Below, piece after piece: positions 43,607 to 53,890 of a stretch of DNA of 64,000 bases (positions are counted from its first letter, which is position 1; the number at the start of each line of letters is the position of its first letter). The translations under genes and the position numbers were made by a program. The DNA comes from Megaustenia siamemsis. Taxonomy: Eukaryota; Mollusca; Gastropoda; Stylommatophora; Ariophantidae. Under the pieces are notes generated by a model that did not search any database, had not been told where the DNA came from, and was given only the letters and a program-made list of their open reading frames with translations. The DNA lies in assembly GCA_032433765.1 (NCBI GenBank), contig JAVIAB010000059.1, forward strand, positions 57,364,103-57,428,102, read 5' to 3'.

Positions 43607-44040
43607 TTTTGTTGTGATAGAGCTGCGGACTGTGGTTTAAAGGTAAAATGTAGAACCCCAGGACAAGAAGAACCCGGGTTTGAACACTGCCAAAGACGGT
43701 GAGAATTTTTCACCTCAAACCTTGGTTTCAGACTTTAGCGAATCAATTCAGAGGAAGAGGTATGTTTACAACACTCAGAAAAAATGACAAATAATCAACA
43801 ACAGAAAAAAATATGGACCAAAGCAGGATCGAACCCGTACTCAGTGGCACAGCACCTTGCCACGAAATGCCAAACGCTAGGGAACACTGCCATCCATGGT
43901 TTCTGGGTAGTGAGATCTGATGTCTAGACCTTTTGGATAACAGTGAAAAATGGGAGGCCCATTGTGCACTTGCACACGTTAACTAACCCTTGGCAGTTAA
44001 AAGTTGAAGAGAGTAGTCAAAAATGGCCATTGTCCGGCCA
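43607..44040 (+). mobile_element. SINE-4 copy interrupted by SINE-2
   Basis: The head has GATAGAGCTGCGGACTG and the B-box CCCGGGTTTGAACACTG. The tail (TCTGATGTCTAGACCTTTTG, CCCTTGGCAGTTAAAAG) matches 35930-36200. Between about 43738 and 43890 lies a minus-strand SINE-2. Confidence 0.6.
43738..43890 (-). mobile_element. SINE-2 copy nested in SINE-4
   Basis: The - strand has GAGTACGGGTTCGATCCTGC and the far-end CTTCCTCTGAATTGATTC, as at 6716-6905. Target-site duplication ends were not resolved. Confidence 0.65.
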
Positions 44041-44386
44041 AAATTTTTTAAGAAAATCAATCTATACTGAAGATGGATATGTCAAGTCTAAAGGTGCAGA
44101 TATTGCGGCTTTGCCATAAACTATTGACACAACACATCATTCAACAGGCGTATGTTATAAAGCAGAGTTGTGTTACAACTAATGTAGATGTGGTTTATTA
44201 CATACATATCCATGAAATGAGTTTGCTATGGGCAGTCATTTGAACATCTGTAACAATATTTTCTCAGCTGAACTAAGAAATGAATTGTGGAATTTCATTT
44301 CTCTTTTTTTTTGTCATTGTGCTTGAGCATGCTTGTGTGTGTAAAAAAGAAAACTTAAGTTCGTTATCATTATTATTTCATTGTAG

Positions 44387-45383
44387 GTGAAAAATTGCCC
44401 TTCAGAGTGTTGGAAACATGGAGAATGCAAGTTCCACCCGTACAAACTGCATTACTGTGAATGTCATGATGGATATGTTGGCCACGCATGTGAACTGCAG
44501 ATCAATGGTAATGAAGGGCAGGGAATGTGGCACACAGTTCAATTGGATGGGAGAAAATTTCCTCCTCGCACTTCGCATGTGTCAGTGTTTCTGAATGATT
44601 GTATTTGGGTTTTTGGAGGATTTGATCTCAATGATGTTTTGAATGACCTATATCGCTACTGCATGAAAAATAATGCTTGGGAGCGGTTGGAGAGTACAAC
44701 TACTGACACAAACCAGTGGCCTTCTGGGCGGAGTGGTCATGCCATTGATAAATATGAAGATGGTTTCTTCATATTTGGTGGAGCAGTGAAAGATAGTTTA
44801 CATTCAAATGAGTTGTGGTTCTTCAACATCACATCTGAGACATGGACTCTGTATGCTAATGAAAGTGAAGTGAAACCAGAAAAGATTACAGGCCATACGC
44901 TGACAACTGCTGAAGACTATTTGTATGTCATAGGCGGGAAAAATGAGGACAGAGTCTTTGTTACCACCATATTTGTAATTTCTGCGAAAAACCCACATCT
45001 CTGGGAACAGGTTTTGATCAAGGGAGGAAATTACCCCCCAAAGCGACTCGTAGGGCATTCAACTGTATACTACAAACATTCACGATCATTGATAGTTTTC
45101 GGAGGATACACTCAAGGCAGCGCCCTCTACAGTGACCGCACTAGGGATATTCATGCCTTGAGTATTGATGACTACTACTGGGCAGGTATCCTTAATTCGG
45201 GCTGGAAAAAAGAGTCTCTCCCTCGGTTTCGAGCATTCCATTCTGGCATACTAATGGGAAACTACCTGGTTATCTATGGTGGGAATACACATGATCATTC
45301 TGGTCTGGAGATTTGCTACAGTCAAGAGATGTTCTTCTACCACCTAGGCTGCCATATTTGGCTGAACCACACACATTTCATTG
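44387..45383 (+). CDS. MEGF8: MEGF8 exon 4: second EGF-like domain and five kelch repeats
   Basis: Acceptor TTCATTGTAG|GTG and donor ATT G|GTGAGT (phase 0 in, 1 out), 997 bases. Residues 1-36 form an EGF-like domain (VKNCPSECWKHGECKFHP then YCECHDGYVGHACEL). Then come kelch blades: IWVFGGFDLNDVLNDLYRYC, FFIFGGAVKDSLHSNELWFF, LYVIGGKNEDRVFVTTIFVI, LIVFGGYTQGSALYSDRTRD and LVIYGGNTHDHSGLEICYSQ, each with a GG pair and an aromatic residue nearby. The FFYHLGCHIW end matches the MEGF8 sequence before its sixth blade. It is unusually long for this gene; fused vertebrate-style exons or intron loss could explain that. The open frame runs 27 codons into the intron, which is not coding. Confidence 0.97.
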
Positions 45384-46006
45384 GTGAGTTTTTGCTGTTC
45401 AGTCATAGTTTTGGTTGCAATGTTTCAGTCTGTTTTCAATTTCATTTTTCAGTAAATTACTTTTAGAAAGCCACAATAGCGATTGTGGTTTTTTTTTTTA
45501 TTTTGCCCTACTGTTTGGGTGATAATGGGTTCAATTCTCAAAATGTTTGAATTTTTTAAAAACAAACTGGGGTTCACACATTGTTTTAATACATTCATTA
45601 CCAAGAGGATTATACATACAGTGGCACAACTTTTTTCTTTGAAATAATAAGAAAATTAATGAAAATTGATCTAAAACCTGCAATGTTGTGATTTTATGGG
45701 AGTTAAATATGACAGATTGATTCCATTGGACAGACACCAAATAAATTGGTTTGTCCACTCGGAGGGAATGTTTTGTGCTTCCATACCTTGAAAAATATAA
45801 TAAAGATAAGGAGAATTGCACAGAGCTTGAGGCAGATCAGGAATAAGACATCGAGGAAACTATACAACCACATGACAAGACAGTGGTTGAGGCTGCCAGA
45901 AGAGTGACAACTAGAACTTTGTATCATTTTTTACACCTGAAAGAGGGAAATGAAGAAAAAGAAGTACCAAAATGAACAAAGACCATTTTTATACCTGCAA
46001 TGGTTA
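45384..46006. other. Intron 4, 5' part
   Basis: No exon or recognised transposon was found. A short poly-T tract lies near 45490-45500. Confidence 0.45.
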
Positions 46007-46060
46007 TAACACTCGTGTGTTACCGGGGCCTCATTATGAGGGAAGTAAAGAATAGTGATG

Positions 46061-46321
46061 AAGACGATGGCGCTAGATAGGACACACACTACGGAAGCCA
46101 ACTGAGAGTATTACACAACAGGCCCTTTTTTTGAATCCCCAGGGGAAAAGACAAAGGGGAAGACCAAGGAATTCTTGAAGAAGACAGATAGAAGCAGAGA
46201 TGAAGATGATGGGGAAGACATGGAATGATCTTAAAAGAATGGCAAAAAACAGAACGACTTGGAAAGTGTTTGTTGAAGACCTATGCTCCACTGGGAGCTA
46301 AAAAGGTAGAAGAAGAAGAAG
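46061..46321 (+). mobile_element. LINE-A 3' fragment inserted in R1
   Basis: Encodes the C-terminal [16 protein letters not shown], [18 protein letters not shown] and MMGKTWNDLKRMAKNRTTWK segments, with an AGAAGAAGAAGAA tail. AAAGAATAGTGAT is repeated at 46048-46060 and 46322-46334. Confidence 0.9.
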
Positions 46322-46451
46322 AAAGAATAGTGATACTGTGACCTTCCAGACATGTTGTAAAAGGCAACTAAGGAGGTTGACAAGCTGTCATTATAAAAAG
46401 TACTGTTATGGAAACAGAGCCATAGATTTTAGAAGCAGTGATTTCTGCAAT

Positions 46452-47034
46452 CTGATCAATACTAATATCTTCAGTAATAAAGAAAAGACGATGGTCATAT
46501 GTTGGACATGTGATGAGAAGAGATAATAACCGAATAGCAAAGCAAGCCATCATGTGGGAAACAACAGGTAAGAGAAAAAGAGGAAGACTCAGAGAGACAC
46601 TGAGAAGAACATTGATGAGAGAGGCAAGAGCAGCAAGAATCGGCTCCTTCAATGAGATAGAGCTTCTTGCACAGAACAGAGACAAATGGTGAGATTTGAT
46701 AAAATATCTTTAAAAGAATTGAAAACTGCTAGAACTATCTTAACGTCACATCTTACCATTGCTGGTGTATGACGGGGGGCAACGATAGAACCCGAGGGAT
46801 AAAGGCCGCTTGGTCAAAGCAGTCGCCACGACGTGTGAGACTCAGGATTTTTATTTCACCCCCGATAGAAAAAATCCTTTCTGTCTACCGCGGGCTTCGA
46901 ACACCGAACGTCGGCTTTTCAGCCAGCGGAACAGTGGTTTTAGCCGCACGGCCACGCGCTCCTAAATAAGAGAAGGAGTATCTTGGTCTACGCCCAATGG
47001 GCCTGCTACGGCTCAAAAGGTCAATAGATAGATA
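46452..47034 (+). mobile_element. LINE-B 3' fragment inserted in R1
   Basis: Encodes HVMRRDNNRIAKQAIMWETT, GKRKRGRLRETLRRTLMREA and RIGSFNEIELLAQNRDKW, then untranslated 3' sequence and a GATA tail. GATTTCTGCAAT is repeated at 46440-46451 and 47035-47046. A SINE-5 interrupts its 3' region. Confidence 0.9.
46742..46966 (-). mobile_element. SINE-5 (tRNA-derived), inserted in LINE-B
   Basis: This GC-rich block is absent from the LINE-B copy at 41560-41910. Its - strand has an AGCGCGTGGCCGTGCGGCTA A-box-like part and a CGGTGTTCGAAGCCC B-box-like part. The junctions lie near 46742 and 46966. No other copy is in the window, and no clear target-site duplication was seen. Confidence 0.6.
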
Positions 47035-47279
47035 GATTTCTGCAATATGTGCCATTTTGGCATGCAAGGTTTCTGTTTTTGAGATTGTGATTCTTCTCTA
47101 TGTGCCGTCTTCAGCTCAGTAGGACAATAGATAGATAGAAAGGTATAAGAGAAATGGAGAAGATGAAGAAATATATTGAAAAAAGACCAGTTATTTGATG
47201 TTTTTACTTTATTTTCAATTACTTCAAATAACAAGTCACATATTAAAAAAAATATCTTTTCTTTACTTTTATCTTCTAG

Positions 47280-47437
47280 GCAATATATCATCAAATGGAA
47301 TGCCCTCAAAGGGCAGATTTGGTCACACGGCTGTGGTTGCAAATGGCAATGTGATGTTTGTCATAGGCGGCTATTCAGGCCAAGTTATGGGTGATCTCTT
47401 GGCGTACAAAGTTCCATCAGCTGTTGCCAATTTTGAG
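47280..47437 (+). CDS. MEGF8: MEGF8 exon 5: sixth kelch repeat
   Basis: Acceptor TTATCTTCTAG|GC and donor GAG|GTAAGG. With the phase-1 base from exon 4 it reads GNISSNGMPSKGRFGHTAVV, ANGNVMFVIGGYSGQVMGDL, LAYKVPSAVANFE. The MFVIGGYSGxxxGDLLAYKVP stretch is very close to the MEGF8 consensus and closes the propeller. NIS is a possible glycosylation site. The donor has a LINE-F tail starting about six bases downstream, which leaves little intronic sequence of its own around the 5' splice site. Confidence 0.96.
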
Positions 47438-47443
47438 GTAAGG

Positions 47444-47690
47444 TTCTTCTTTCTCTTCCCATCCTCATTTGCCTTTCAGCATCAAGGAGAGATGAGTTTT
47501 TTTTTTTTACTCTTCTGTTGGCCTCTGCTGCTGGAATGTTTTCTATATATCTATCATTTTTGTGGTCGACCCTTGAGTCTGCTGTTCTTGAAATGTTTAC
47601 CAAAGCCTCATTGTGTTTTAATCTTTCTGTCAATATCACATGGTCAAACAAATTTATTTGTTGTTGCTTTATGTATTCTATGGTGGGAAT
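47444..47690 (-). mobile_element. LINE-F 3' fragment abutting the exon 5 donor
   Basis: The - strand encodes a KGRPQKR-like segment, YRKHSSSRGQQKSKKKK and a decayed SLDAERQMRMG end. Its TTTCTCTTCTTC-type 3' tail (on +, TTCTTCTTTCTC) begins right after GTAAGG. Compare the intact 3' end at 5785-5815. Confidence 0.75.
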
Positions 47691-47954
47691 GAGGTTGAAA
47701 GTTGAAATATAAGAGCTGATTAAATGAATGAGATTTATTGATCTTTGTTTCTGTCATTTCTCAAAGGCAAAATGACTTTAGGTGCTGAAGATGCAATACA
47801 GCCAGATCAATGTTGATGCTGAGATGACATTTGTTACTATTATTACTTGTATTATGGAGATGCCAGTATGAAAAAGAGCATTGAAAACATATTAGAATAA
47901 TAAAATTATCTTGGCCTGTTAACATAATTCTACAGAGGAAATTAAAACACTATC

Positions 47955-48110
47955 ATCATCATCAAGTACCGGGCCTACTGGCGTAGGTGATCATGTCTCT
48001 CCACAACTTTCGATCTAGACAGTTCGTTATCGTTTCTGTTGTTGACCTTCTGCCAAGCCATTCTCTTAAGTTGTCTGGTATTTTCTCTCTTTGCTTCCCT
48101 CTATATCTTC
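47955..48110 (-). mobile_element. LINE-D1 3' fragment, truncated
   Basis: The ATCATCATCATCAAGTACC 3' end and the REWLGRRSTTE / WRDMITYASRPGT-like C-terminus are present on the - strand. It breaks off at about 48110 into unrelated sequence. Confidence 0.8.
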
Positions 48111-48339
48111 ATCCGTCAGGTCAGGTAATTTTACCTACTACTGTATGCAGTAAACAGTACAACCTGTGGCTGCCCTGCTGCCTTGCAGGTAAGTTCGGTA
48201 GAGTAAAAGGCTAAGGGAGGGTACCCTGAAGTAAAACAACCCCTCTGCCTTGTGGGTGAGACTTTTTAGTCAAAGGCTAGCGGAGCCAACCGTAAACAAA
48301 CTGACGTAAGGCAACAGAAAACCACCGGTCTTAACTTCT

Positions 48340-48585
48340 TTGTACAATCATGAAAGAAAATACTATAGCAGTGTCAAAAGATACGGTGTGCTGGAAAGAG
48401 CAGTAATGGAAGGCATGGTTCCTGGATGACGCATCAGGGGCAGACCAAGAAGAAAGTGGTTTCAAGATACGAAAGAGACTTTCAACATGCAACATAAGAA
48501 GTAGGAGATCTGGCTAGAGACAGATTCTTTCAGATGGGCTGTGGTGAATGCAAAGTTATGCAAAGGACATGCAACCTGATGATGA
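48340..48585 (+). pseudogene. LINE-E ORF2 C-terminal fragment
   Basis: The + translation has KRYGVLERAVMEGMVPG, GRPRRKWFQDTKETFNM-like (one stop), EVGDLARDRFFQMGCGEC-like and a CKGHAT end. Same tail as 21560-21640 and 16215-16440. Confidence 0.7.
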
Positions 48586-48636
48586 TATCATTTCACGTAG
48601 TTTGAAGCAGGTTGCTAAGTTCGTACTGTAAGTGTA

Positions 48637-48870
48637 GATAGAGTTAACATCTTCATTTGCTAGGACCATTATTATAGAGGGTGGAGTTAACATCTTCATT
48701 TGCTAGGACCATTATTATAGAGGGTGACGTTAACATCTTCATTTGCTAGGACCATTATTATAGAGGGTGACGTTAACATCTTCATTTGCTAGGACCATTA
48801 TTATAGAGGGTGACGTTAACATCTTCATTTGCTAGGACCATTATTATAGAGGATGACATTAACATCTTCA
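48637..48870. repeat. 43-bp tandem repeat, about 5 copies
   Basis: Each unit has GTTAACATCTTCATTTGCTA and GGACCATTATTATAGAGGGT plus GAC. Copies are almost identical; the last is diverged. Confidence 0.95.
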
Positions 48871-49229
48871 TTTGCCTGGGCTGTTTGTGTGGAGCTAGTG
48901 CTTTGCCAGTGTTGCATTTTACTCCCCTCAACTCTGCTTTGAAGAATTTCAGGACAAAATTCAATCATTTGAACTAAAAACAAAGTTGCAGGGGATGCTA
49001 AAAGATGGGTAGGATACACCACAATATTGAGATTGAACAAGATCAGATAAGCACTTTTAAAATTTAACCATCTAAAAATTTACAATTGGACCGTAAAAGA
49101 TTGCATGTGTCACCTAGCGATCTAGCACTTGGGGAAACATCTTCGGGCTACCACTAACATGTGTTTTTAAGTTAAGCCCTTAACTTATGACTTACCTAGC
49201 AAGTCAGTAAGAGATAAATATTATTATGC
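48871..49229. other. Intron 5 sequence without a clear element
   Basis: No recognised gene or repeat. Confidence 0.35.
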
Positions 49230-51360
49230 TCACAAGAAATCACAGAAAAATGGAGATAGACCACAAATGTAAAGTAGCAAACATCAACATATGCGGAATA
49301 AAAAATAAAGAAGTTGAACTTTAGAAGAAATGACAAAGAGAAAAATTAGAATACTAGGATTAACAGAGTGAAAGGACAACAGATAAAGAAAATGCATATG
49401 AACTACATGATAATATTCTCAGGAGTCGACATCACAGAAAGAGCAACACACAGTAGGCTTTATCATCAAACTAGAACACACACAAAATATTTTAGAAATG
49501 AAATAGTACTGAGAAAGAATAATCACAACCAGACTACTAGAAGATGAAAAACAACTTACATATAAATTTTTGCACCCCATGTAACAACAATTAAAAAGAC
49601 AGCGAAGAATTCTATGAGACATTAAATGAAATTGTCAACAAGACTGATAAAAGTGATGACATGTTAGCGGTGGGAGATTTTAATGGAAGGCTTGGGAAGC
49701 GCAACAGTGAGAACAGATATTCTGGGACCCTTTGGCGATAAGATAGCTGAAATATACCGAAATTGAAGCAGATGGCTGGAATTATATAATCAAAATGATT
49801 TGTTTATCACCAACACATTCTTCAAACACAGAGAGTAGCAGACATACACCTGGTACAAGTGGAATGACACAACATGTAGAAGCCAGATAAATTTTATACT
49901 AACAAGAGAAGAGTAATCGACAGCAGAGCTGTCCCAAATACCACAGACCATAAAATGGTTATGATTATACTCAGACAGCCAAAAACATAGAGAAGATGTG
50001 CCAACAAACAAAAGAAGCAAAAAGAGCAGATAATAACAATAAAGCAATTAAAAGATCAAGAATCAAGGAAAACCCTAGAAGAAAAACTAATAGAGGAATT
50101 CAAAAAAGAAGTGGAAAAAGAGCAAACAACCCCCCCCCCCCCCCCCCGTGGAATGATGTAATCAGAGAAGCAATTAAAGAAAAGAAGACACTATTTAAAA
50201 ATTGGAGGAAGAAGAGGAAACAAGAAGACTATGAAAAATATGCTTTAGATGGGGAAAAAAGTTAAAACTTTGATCAAAGAAGCTAAAATACCTGGACAAA
50301 ATTCCGGAACAAAATATGAGCATAAACTTCAGGACAACTTTAAGAGACTTCAACAAAGCAGTAAAAAAAAAAACATCAAGAGCGACAAAAGAAAACCACG
50401 ATCCCACTGAACTCATAATTAACAAAGATGGGACAGGCAATACTAAATAACCAACCCCATATGCAACAGAGATGGAAAGAATAATTTGAAGATCTATTGA
50501 ACATAGCACCAACTACCAATAACAGAACAAAAACCATGCAAGAATGCACAAACACTGAATCAAACATCATGAAAGAGGAAATCAAAGAAGTAATCAAATA
50601 TGCACCGAAATAAAGCACAGGGCATAGATAATATACCAGTAGAAATAATAGCAGCAGCAGGAGAAACAGAAGTTATGTGGCTACACATAATATTCAGTGC
50701 AGCATGACACCAACAATAAGCCCTAGAAGACTGGCAACAGGCAATCATCGTACCAATATGGAAAAGAAAGGTAACAAGAGAGACTGCAATCAGCATAGAG
50801 GTATCGCTTCTCAGTCATGTTGGAAAATTATGCGCCAAAATTATGAAAAAAATGCTGGGATCAATAATAGAACTACAGTTAAATGATTTTAAAATGGGGT
50901 TCAGAAAAAACAGAGGATGCACTGATCTAAAACCTAAAACACCCTAAAACAGCTTGCAGAAAAGACGACAGAACACAATCAAAATTTGTACCTAGCTTTC
51001 ATTGAACAGGAAAAAGCATTCGACAGAGTAAACAGAGAACAACTAAGGGAGATAGTAACAACATACACAGTAAGCCAACATCTAAACAACCTAAATAAAA
51101 GTCTCTACATCAACAGCAGCTGGCTGTACAGTACAGCAGACGTACGGTCGGCTTAACAGGCAGCATGCTACACAGACTACAACGACATTAGATCAGGAGT
51201 AAGACGGGTGACCTACAAGAACACTTAAATAGACTCAACAGCACAGGCACAAAATACGACATGAAAATCAACAGCAACAAAACAGAAGTCATGGATATCA
51301 CAAAAGAGAAATATAAAATCAACATAACTATGGAAGGGCAGACAACTAAAGCAAGTTAAA
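49230..51360 (+). pseudogene. Decayed LINE, endonuclease to RT
   Basis: Fragments in order on +: VGDFNGRLGKRN-like endonuclease motif (about 49672), FITNTFFKHRE, a WNDVIREAIKEKKTLFKNWR linker, a TRLATGNHRTNMEKKG-like stretch, and the RT palm EHNQNLYLAFIEQEKAFDRV (about 50975). Then come SWLYSTADVR and a KINSNKTEVMDITK segment. It is riddled with stops, with a poly-C tract at 50130-50147 within it. EN-RT order and the FITNTFF motif fit RTE-like LINEs. Located in MEGF8 intron 5. Confidence 0.75.
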
Positions 51361-51362
51361 GA

Positions 51363-51412
51363 AAAAAAAGGTAAAGAGCCCCCTTCATGCCAATTAGCTT
51401 ACAGGGAAATCA
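51363..51412 (-). mobile_element. SINE-1 3'-end fragment
   Basis: GTAAAGAGCCCCC followed by a TGCCAATTAGC-like block matches the 3' end of SINE-1 on the - strand. Only about 50 bases are present. Confidence 0.45.
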
Positions 51413-51855
51413 TAACAATAGTCCACTTATGGACATCAACACAATAGAACACTTATGGACATCAGCATAATAGGTTACTTATGGACATCAACACAATAGT
51501 CCATTTATGGACATCAGCACAATAGTCAACTTATAGACACCAACACAATAGTCCGCTTATAGACAGCAACACAATAGTCCACTTATTGACACCAACACAA
51601 TAGTCCACTTATTGACACCAACACAATAGTCCACTTATAGACAGCAACACAATAGTCCACTTATAGACAGCAACACAATAGTCCACTTATTGACACCAAC
51701 TTAATAGTCCACTTATGGACACCAACATAATAGTCAACTTATAGATATCAACATAATAGTCCACTTATAGACATAGCACAATAGTTCACTTATAGATATC
51801 AATACAATAGTCCACTTATAGACATCAACACAATAGTCCACTTATCGACACAAGG
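51412..51855. repeat. 26-bp minisatellite, about 16 copies
   Basis: Each 26-base unit reads CAACACAATAGTCCACTTAT plus AGACAT, with TGGACAT, TTGACACC and AGACAGC variants. It ends less than 90 bases before MEGF8 exon 6. Confidence 0.93.
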
Positions 51856-51938
51856 TATGATGGGCGTTATTTATTATGTTGCTTGTAAACCCAACCTGGC
51901 AATGTTTTCTCTCATTCTTTTCTCTTAATTCTGACCAG

Positions 51939-52115
51939 TGCTCTGTTGACAGCAGTTGTCTGTCCATACAAGAAGCTGAAAATGAAACTGATCACTGTGA
52001 AGAGTACCCAAACAACAACAGTCACTTTTGTCAGGATGATCCTGAGTGTGTGTTTTGCAATCAAGGTCGAGTAGATAATGAAAGCCAATGCTGCGTCCAT
52101 AGAACACGTAATGAG
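51939..52115 (+). CDS. MEGF8: MEGF8 exon 6: Cys-rich PSI-like module
   Basis: Acceptor TTCTGACCAG|TGC and donor GAG|GTAATG, phase 0 on both sides, 59 codons. It reads CSVDSSCLSIQEAENETDHC, EEYPNNNSHFCQDDPECVFC, NQGRVDNESQCCVHRTRNE. The C...DPECxxC core is the PSI (plexin-semaphorin-integrin) signature found at this place in MEGF8. Three N-x-S/T sequons (NET, NNS, NES) suit an extracellular segment. The 26-bp array precedes it and a 31-bp array follows, so the exon is bracketed by tandem repeats. Confidence 0.93.
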
Positions 52116-52140
52116 GTAATGTTAGAAATTCTTCCACTTT

Positions 52141-52315
52141 ACAACCTATAATACTTGTAGCATACACAAGCAATTATTGTAATACTTGTAGCATACACAA
52201 GCAATTATTGTAATACTTGTAGCATACACAAGCAATTATTGTAATACTTGTAGCATACACAAGCAATTATTGTAATACTTGTAGCATACACAAGCAATTA
52301 TTGTAATACTTGTAG
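52141..52315. repeat. 31-bp tandem repeat, about 6 copies
   Basis: Each unit reads GTAATACTTGTAGCATACAC plus AAGCAATTATT. The copies are nearly identical and begin some 25 bases after the exon 6 donor. Confidence 0.96.
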
Positions 52316-52857
52316 ATTATCATCATCATCAAGTACCAAGCCTGCTGGCGTAGGTGATCATGTCTCTCCACAACTTTCAATCTCGGTAGCTATTTACCAT
52401 TTCTGTTGTTGACCTTCTGCCAAGCCATTCTCTTAAGCTGTCTGTTATTTTTTCTCTTTGCTTCCCTCTATCTCTTCGTCCCTTAATTTTTCCAGTTGTT
52501 ACAATATATTCCAGTTGTTCTCTTCTCATTACATGGCCAAAAAATGATGATTGTTTCTTCCAAATATTGGAAATTAGCTCTCTTTTTGCTTTGACCTCTC
52601 TCAGAACATCTTCATTACTCTTCTTAGCTGTCCATGGTACTCTCAACATTCTTCTGTAAAACCACATTTCTACAGACTCCAGTGATTTTCTTGTCTGTTG
52701 TCCTATTGTCCATGATTCGCATCCATATGTTAAGACTGGCTCTACATAACATTTAAGAACTCTTTTTCTTGTTTCTATTGTCAAAAATGGATTGCATAGT
52801 ATCTTCCTCATTTTTTGGAAAGCTGCTTTTGCCTGAGCCTTTATAGTAGCAGATTAT
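52314..52857 (-). mobile_element. LINE-D1 3' fragment, minus strand
   Basis: The - strand frame of 144 residues reads RKRVLKCYVEPVLTYGCESW, TRKSLESVEMWFYRRMLRVP, KKQSSFFGHVMRREQLEYIV and GRRDRGKQREKITDSLREWL, followed by an ACTTGATGATGATG end on that strand. AGATTAT at 52314-52320 and 52851-52857 may be the target-site duplication. It is the best-preserved D1 C-terminus here. Confidence 0.85.
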
Positions 52858-52859
52858 AG

Positions 52860-53137
52860 TTCATGTAGAAACATAGTGATTATATTGAATAATATTCTTG
52901 TTGGAATGCAAGGATGTTTGCTTGCATCTAACACATTTAATTTTGATAGTGGTTATTTTTCTTTTTATTCTTGAGTTTAGCATCCAGATCTGGCACTGGT
53001 AGTACTACATTGTAGTGAAGATTCATTATTCTAATATTGAGTTGTTATAATCAGTCTTATTTCAAATTGTCTTCAACATTCCACAATATTTGCAAACAGA
53101 TGGGAGGAAACAAATAAACTGAAATATTTAATATAAT
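52860..53137. other. Intron 6 sequence without a clear element
   Basis: Nothing recognised. Confidence 0.35.
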
Positions 53138-53141
53138 AATA

Positions 53142-53176
<35 letters not shown>
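53138..53176. repeat. (TA)n microsatellite, left of the mariner-type relic
   Basis: A TA run. A second lies at 53505-53528 on the other side of the element. Confidence 0.95.
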
Positions 53177-53179
<3 letters not shown>

Positions 53180-53503
53180 TATAAAGTCTCACTACACTTG
53201 GTATCTAGGTCAATTTGAAAAAAAATGTTTATGACGTCATCACAATATGTGCTCCCACTGTCAATGAAATTTGTTGAATAAGTTTATTGCTACTGGAAAT
53301 GTGGAAGATGCTCCACGATCTGGTAGGCCTGCTGTGAATGATGAAATATGTTTAGATATCCAAGACAGAATCCTTAAAGTCCAGACAAGTCATAAGAAAA
53401 CTGTTGCAACAAGTGAACTTACCATTGAGCACATATTGTGATGACGTCATAAACATTTTTTCAAATTGACCTAGATACCAATAGTGAGACTTTATAAACA
53501 CCC
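53177..53503 (+). mobile_element. Tc1/mariner-type relic with about 77-bp terminal inverted repeats
   Basis: The left arm (53177-53254) and right arm (53427-53503) are inverted copies, including TTTATGACGTCATCACAATA and AATTTGA blocks. The interior (about 53266-53420) translates as KFIATGNVEDAPRSGRPAVN, then DEICLDIQDRILKVQTSHKK. The GNVxDxPRSGRPxV motif is the linker between the two helix-turn-helix parts in Tc1/mariner-related transposases. It is flanked by TA repeats, as expected for a TA-targeting element. The catalytic domain is missing. Confidence 0.75.
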
Positions 53504-53529
53504 TATATATATATATATATATATATATC

Positions 53530-53890
53530 ATGAACAATTTCTCTCATGGCTGAACCTGCCTATATTGAATAGACAGATCTAACCGCAGATTGAACAAGAT
53601 GCCTGACCTTGTCTCCTTTTCTTCTGTGCCTTTTTTCTTCTGACTTTGGCATCAGCCCTGCCTTGAATGTTGCTGTGTCATTTAAAAAAAATTGTTTGTT
53701 CTTCATGTGCTATGTACAATCTGATGCCATATTTTCCCAGTTTCTTTCACTGATAGAGAATTCACTCAAGGAAGCCCTACAAACATTCTTATATCTCAGC
53801 ACTAGTCTGCCCTTTGGCGATAATAATTTATAACGGTAATAATTTGGATGCATTGTTTGTCATTCTTTATAAAGAATACAATTTCTACAG
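53530..53890. other. Intron 6, 3' part
   Basis: No element recognised. T-rich sequence, then the TTTCTACAG acceptor of exon 7. Confidence 0.4.

Larger units (their letters stand above)
46007..47140 (+). mobile_element. R1 copy carrying two nested LINE insertions
   Basis: R1 sequence occupies 46007-46060, 46335-46451 and 47047-47140, which align in order to the intact R1 at 42262-42536. The gaps are a LINE-A 3' end with a 13-bp duplication and a LINE-B 3' end with a 12-bp duplication. R1 ends in ATAGATAGATAG. Confidence 0.88.

Noticed and set aside
44387..45466. The 359-codon frame as an independent kelch gene
   Set aside because: It opens at a splice acceptor with GTG, its first Cys residues complete an EGF domain, and the last 27 codons run past a consensus donor. 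It is exon 4 of MEGF8.
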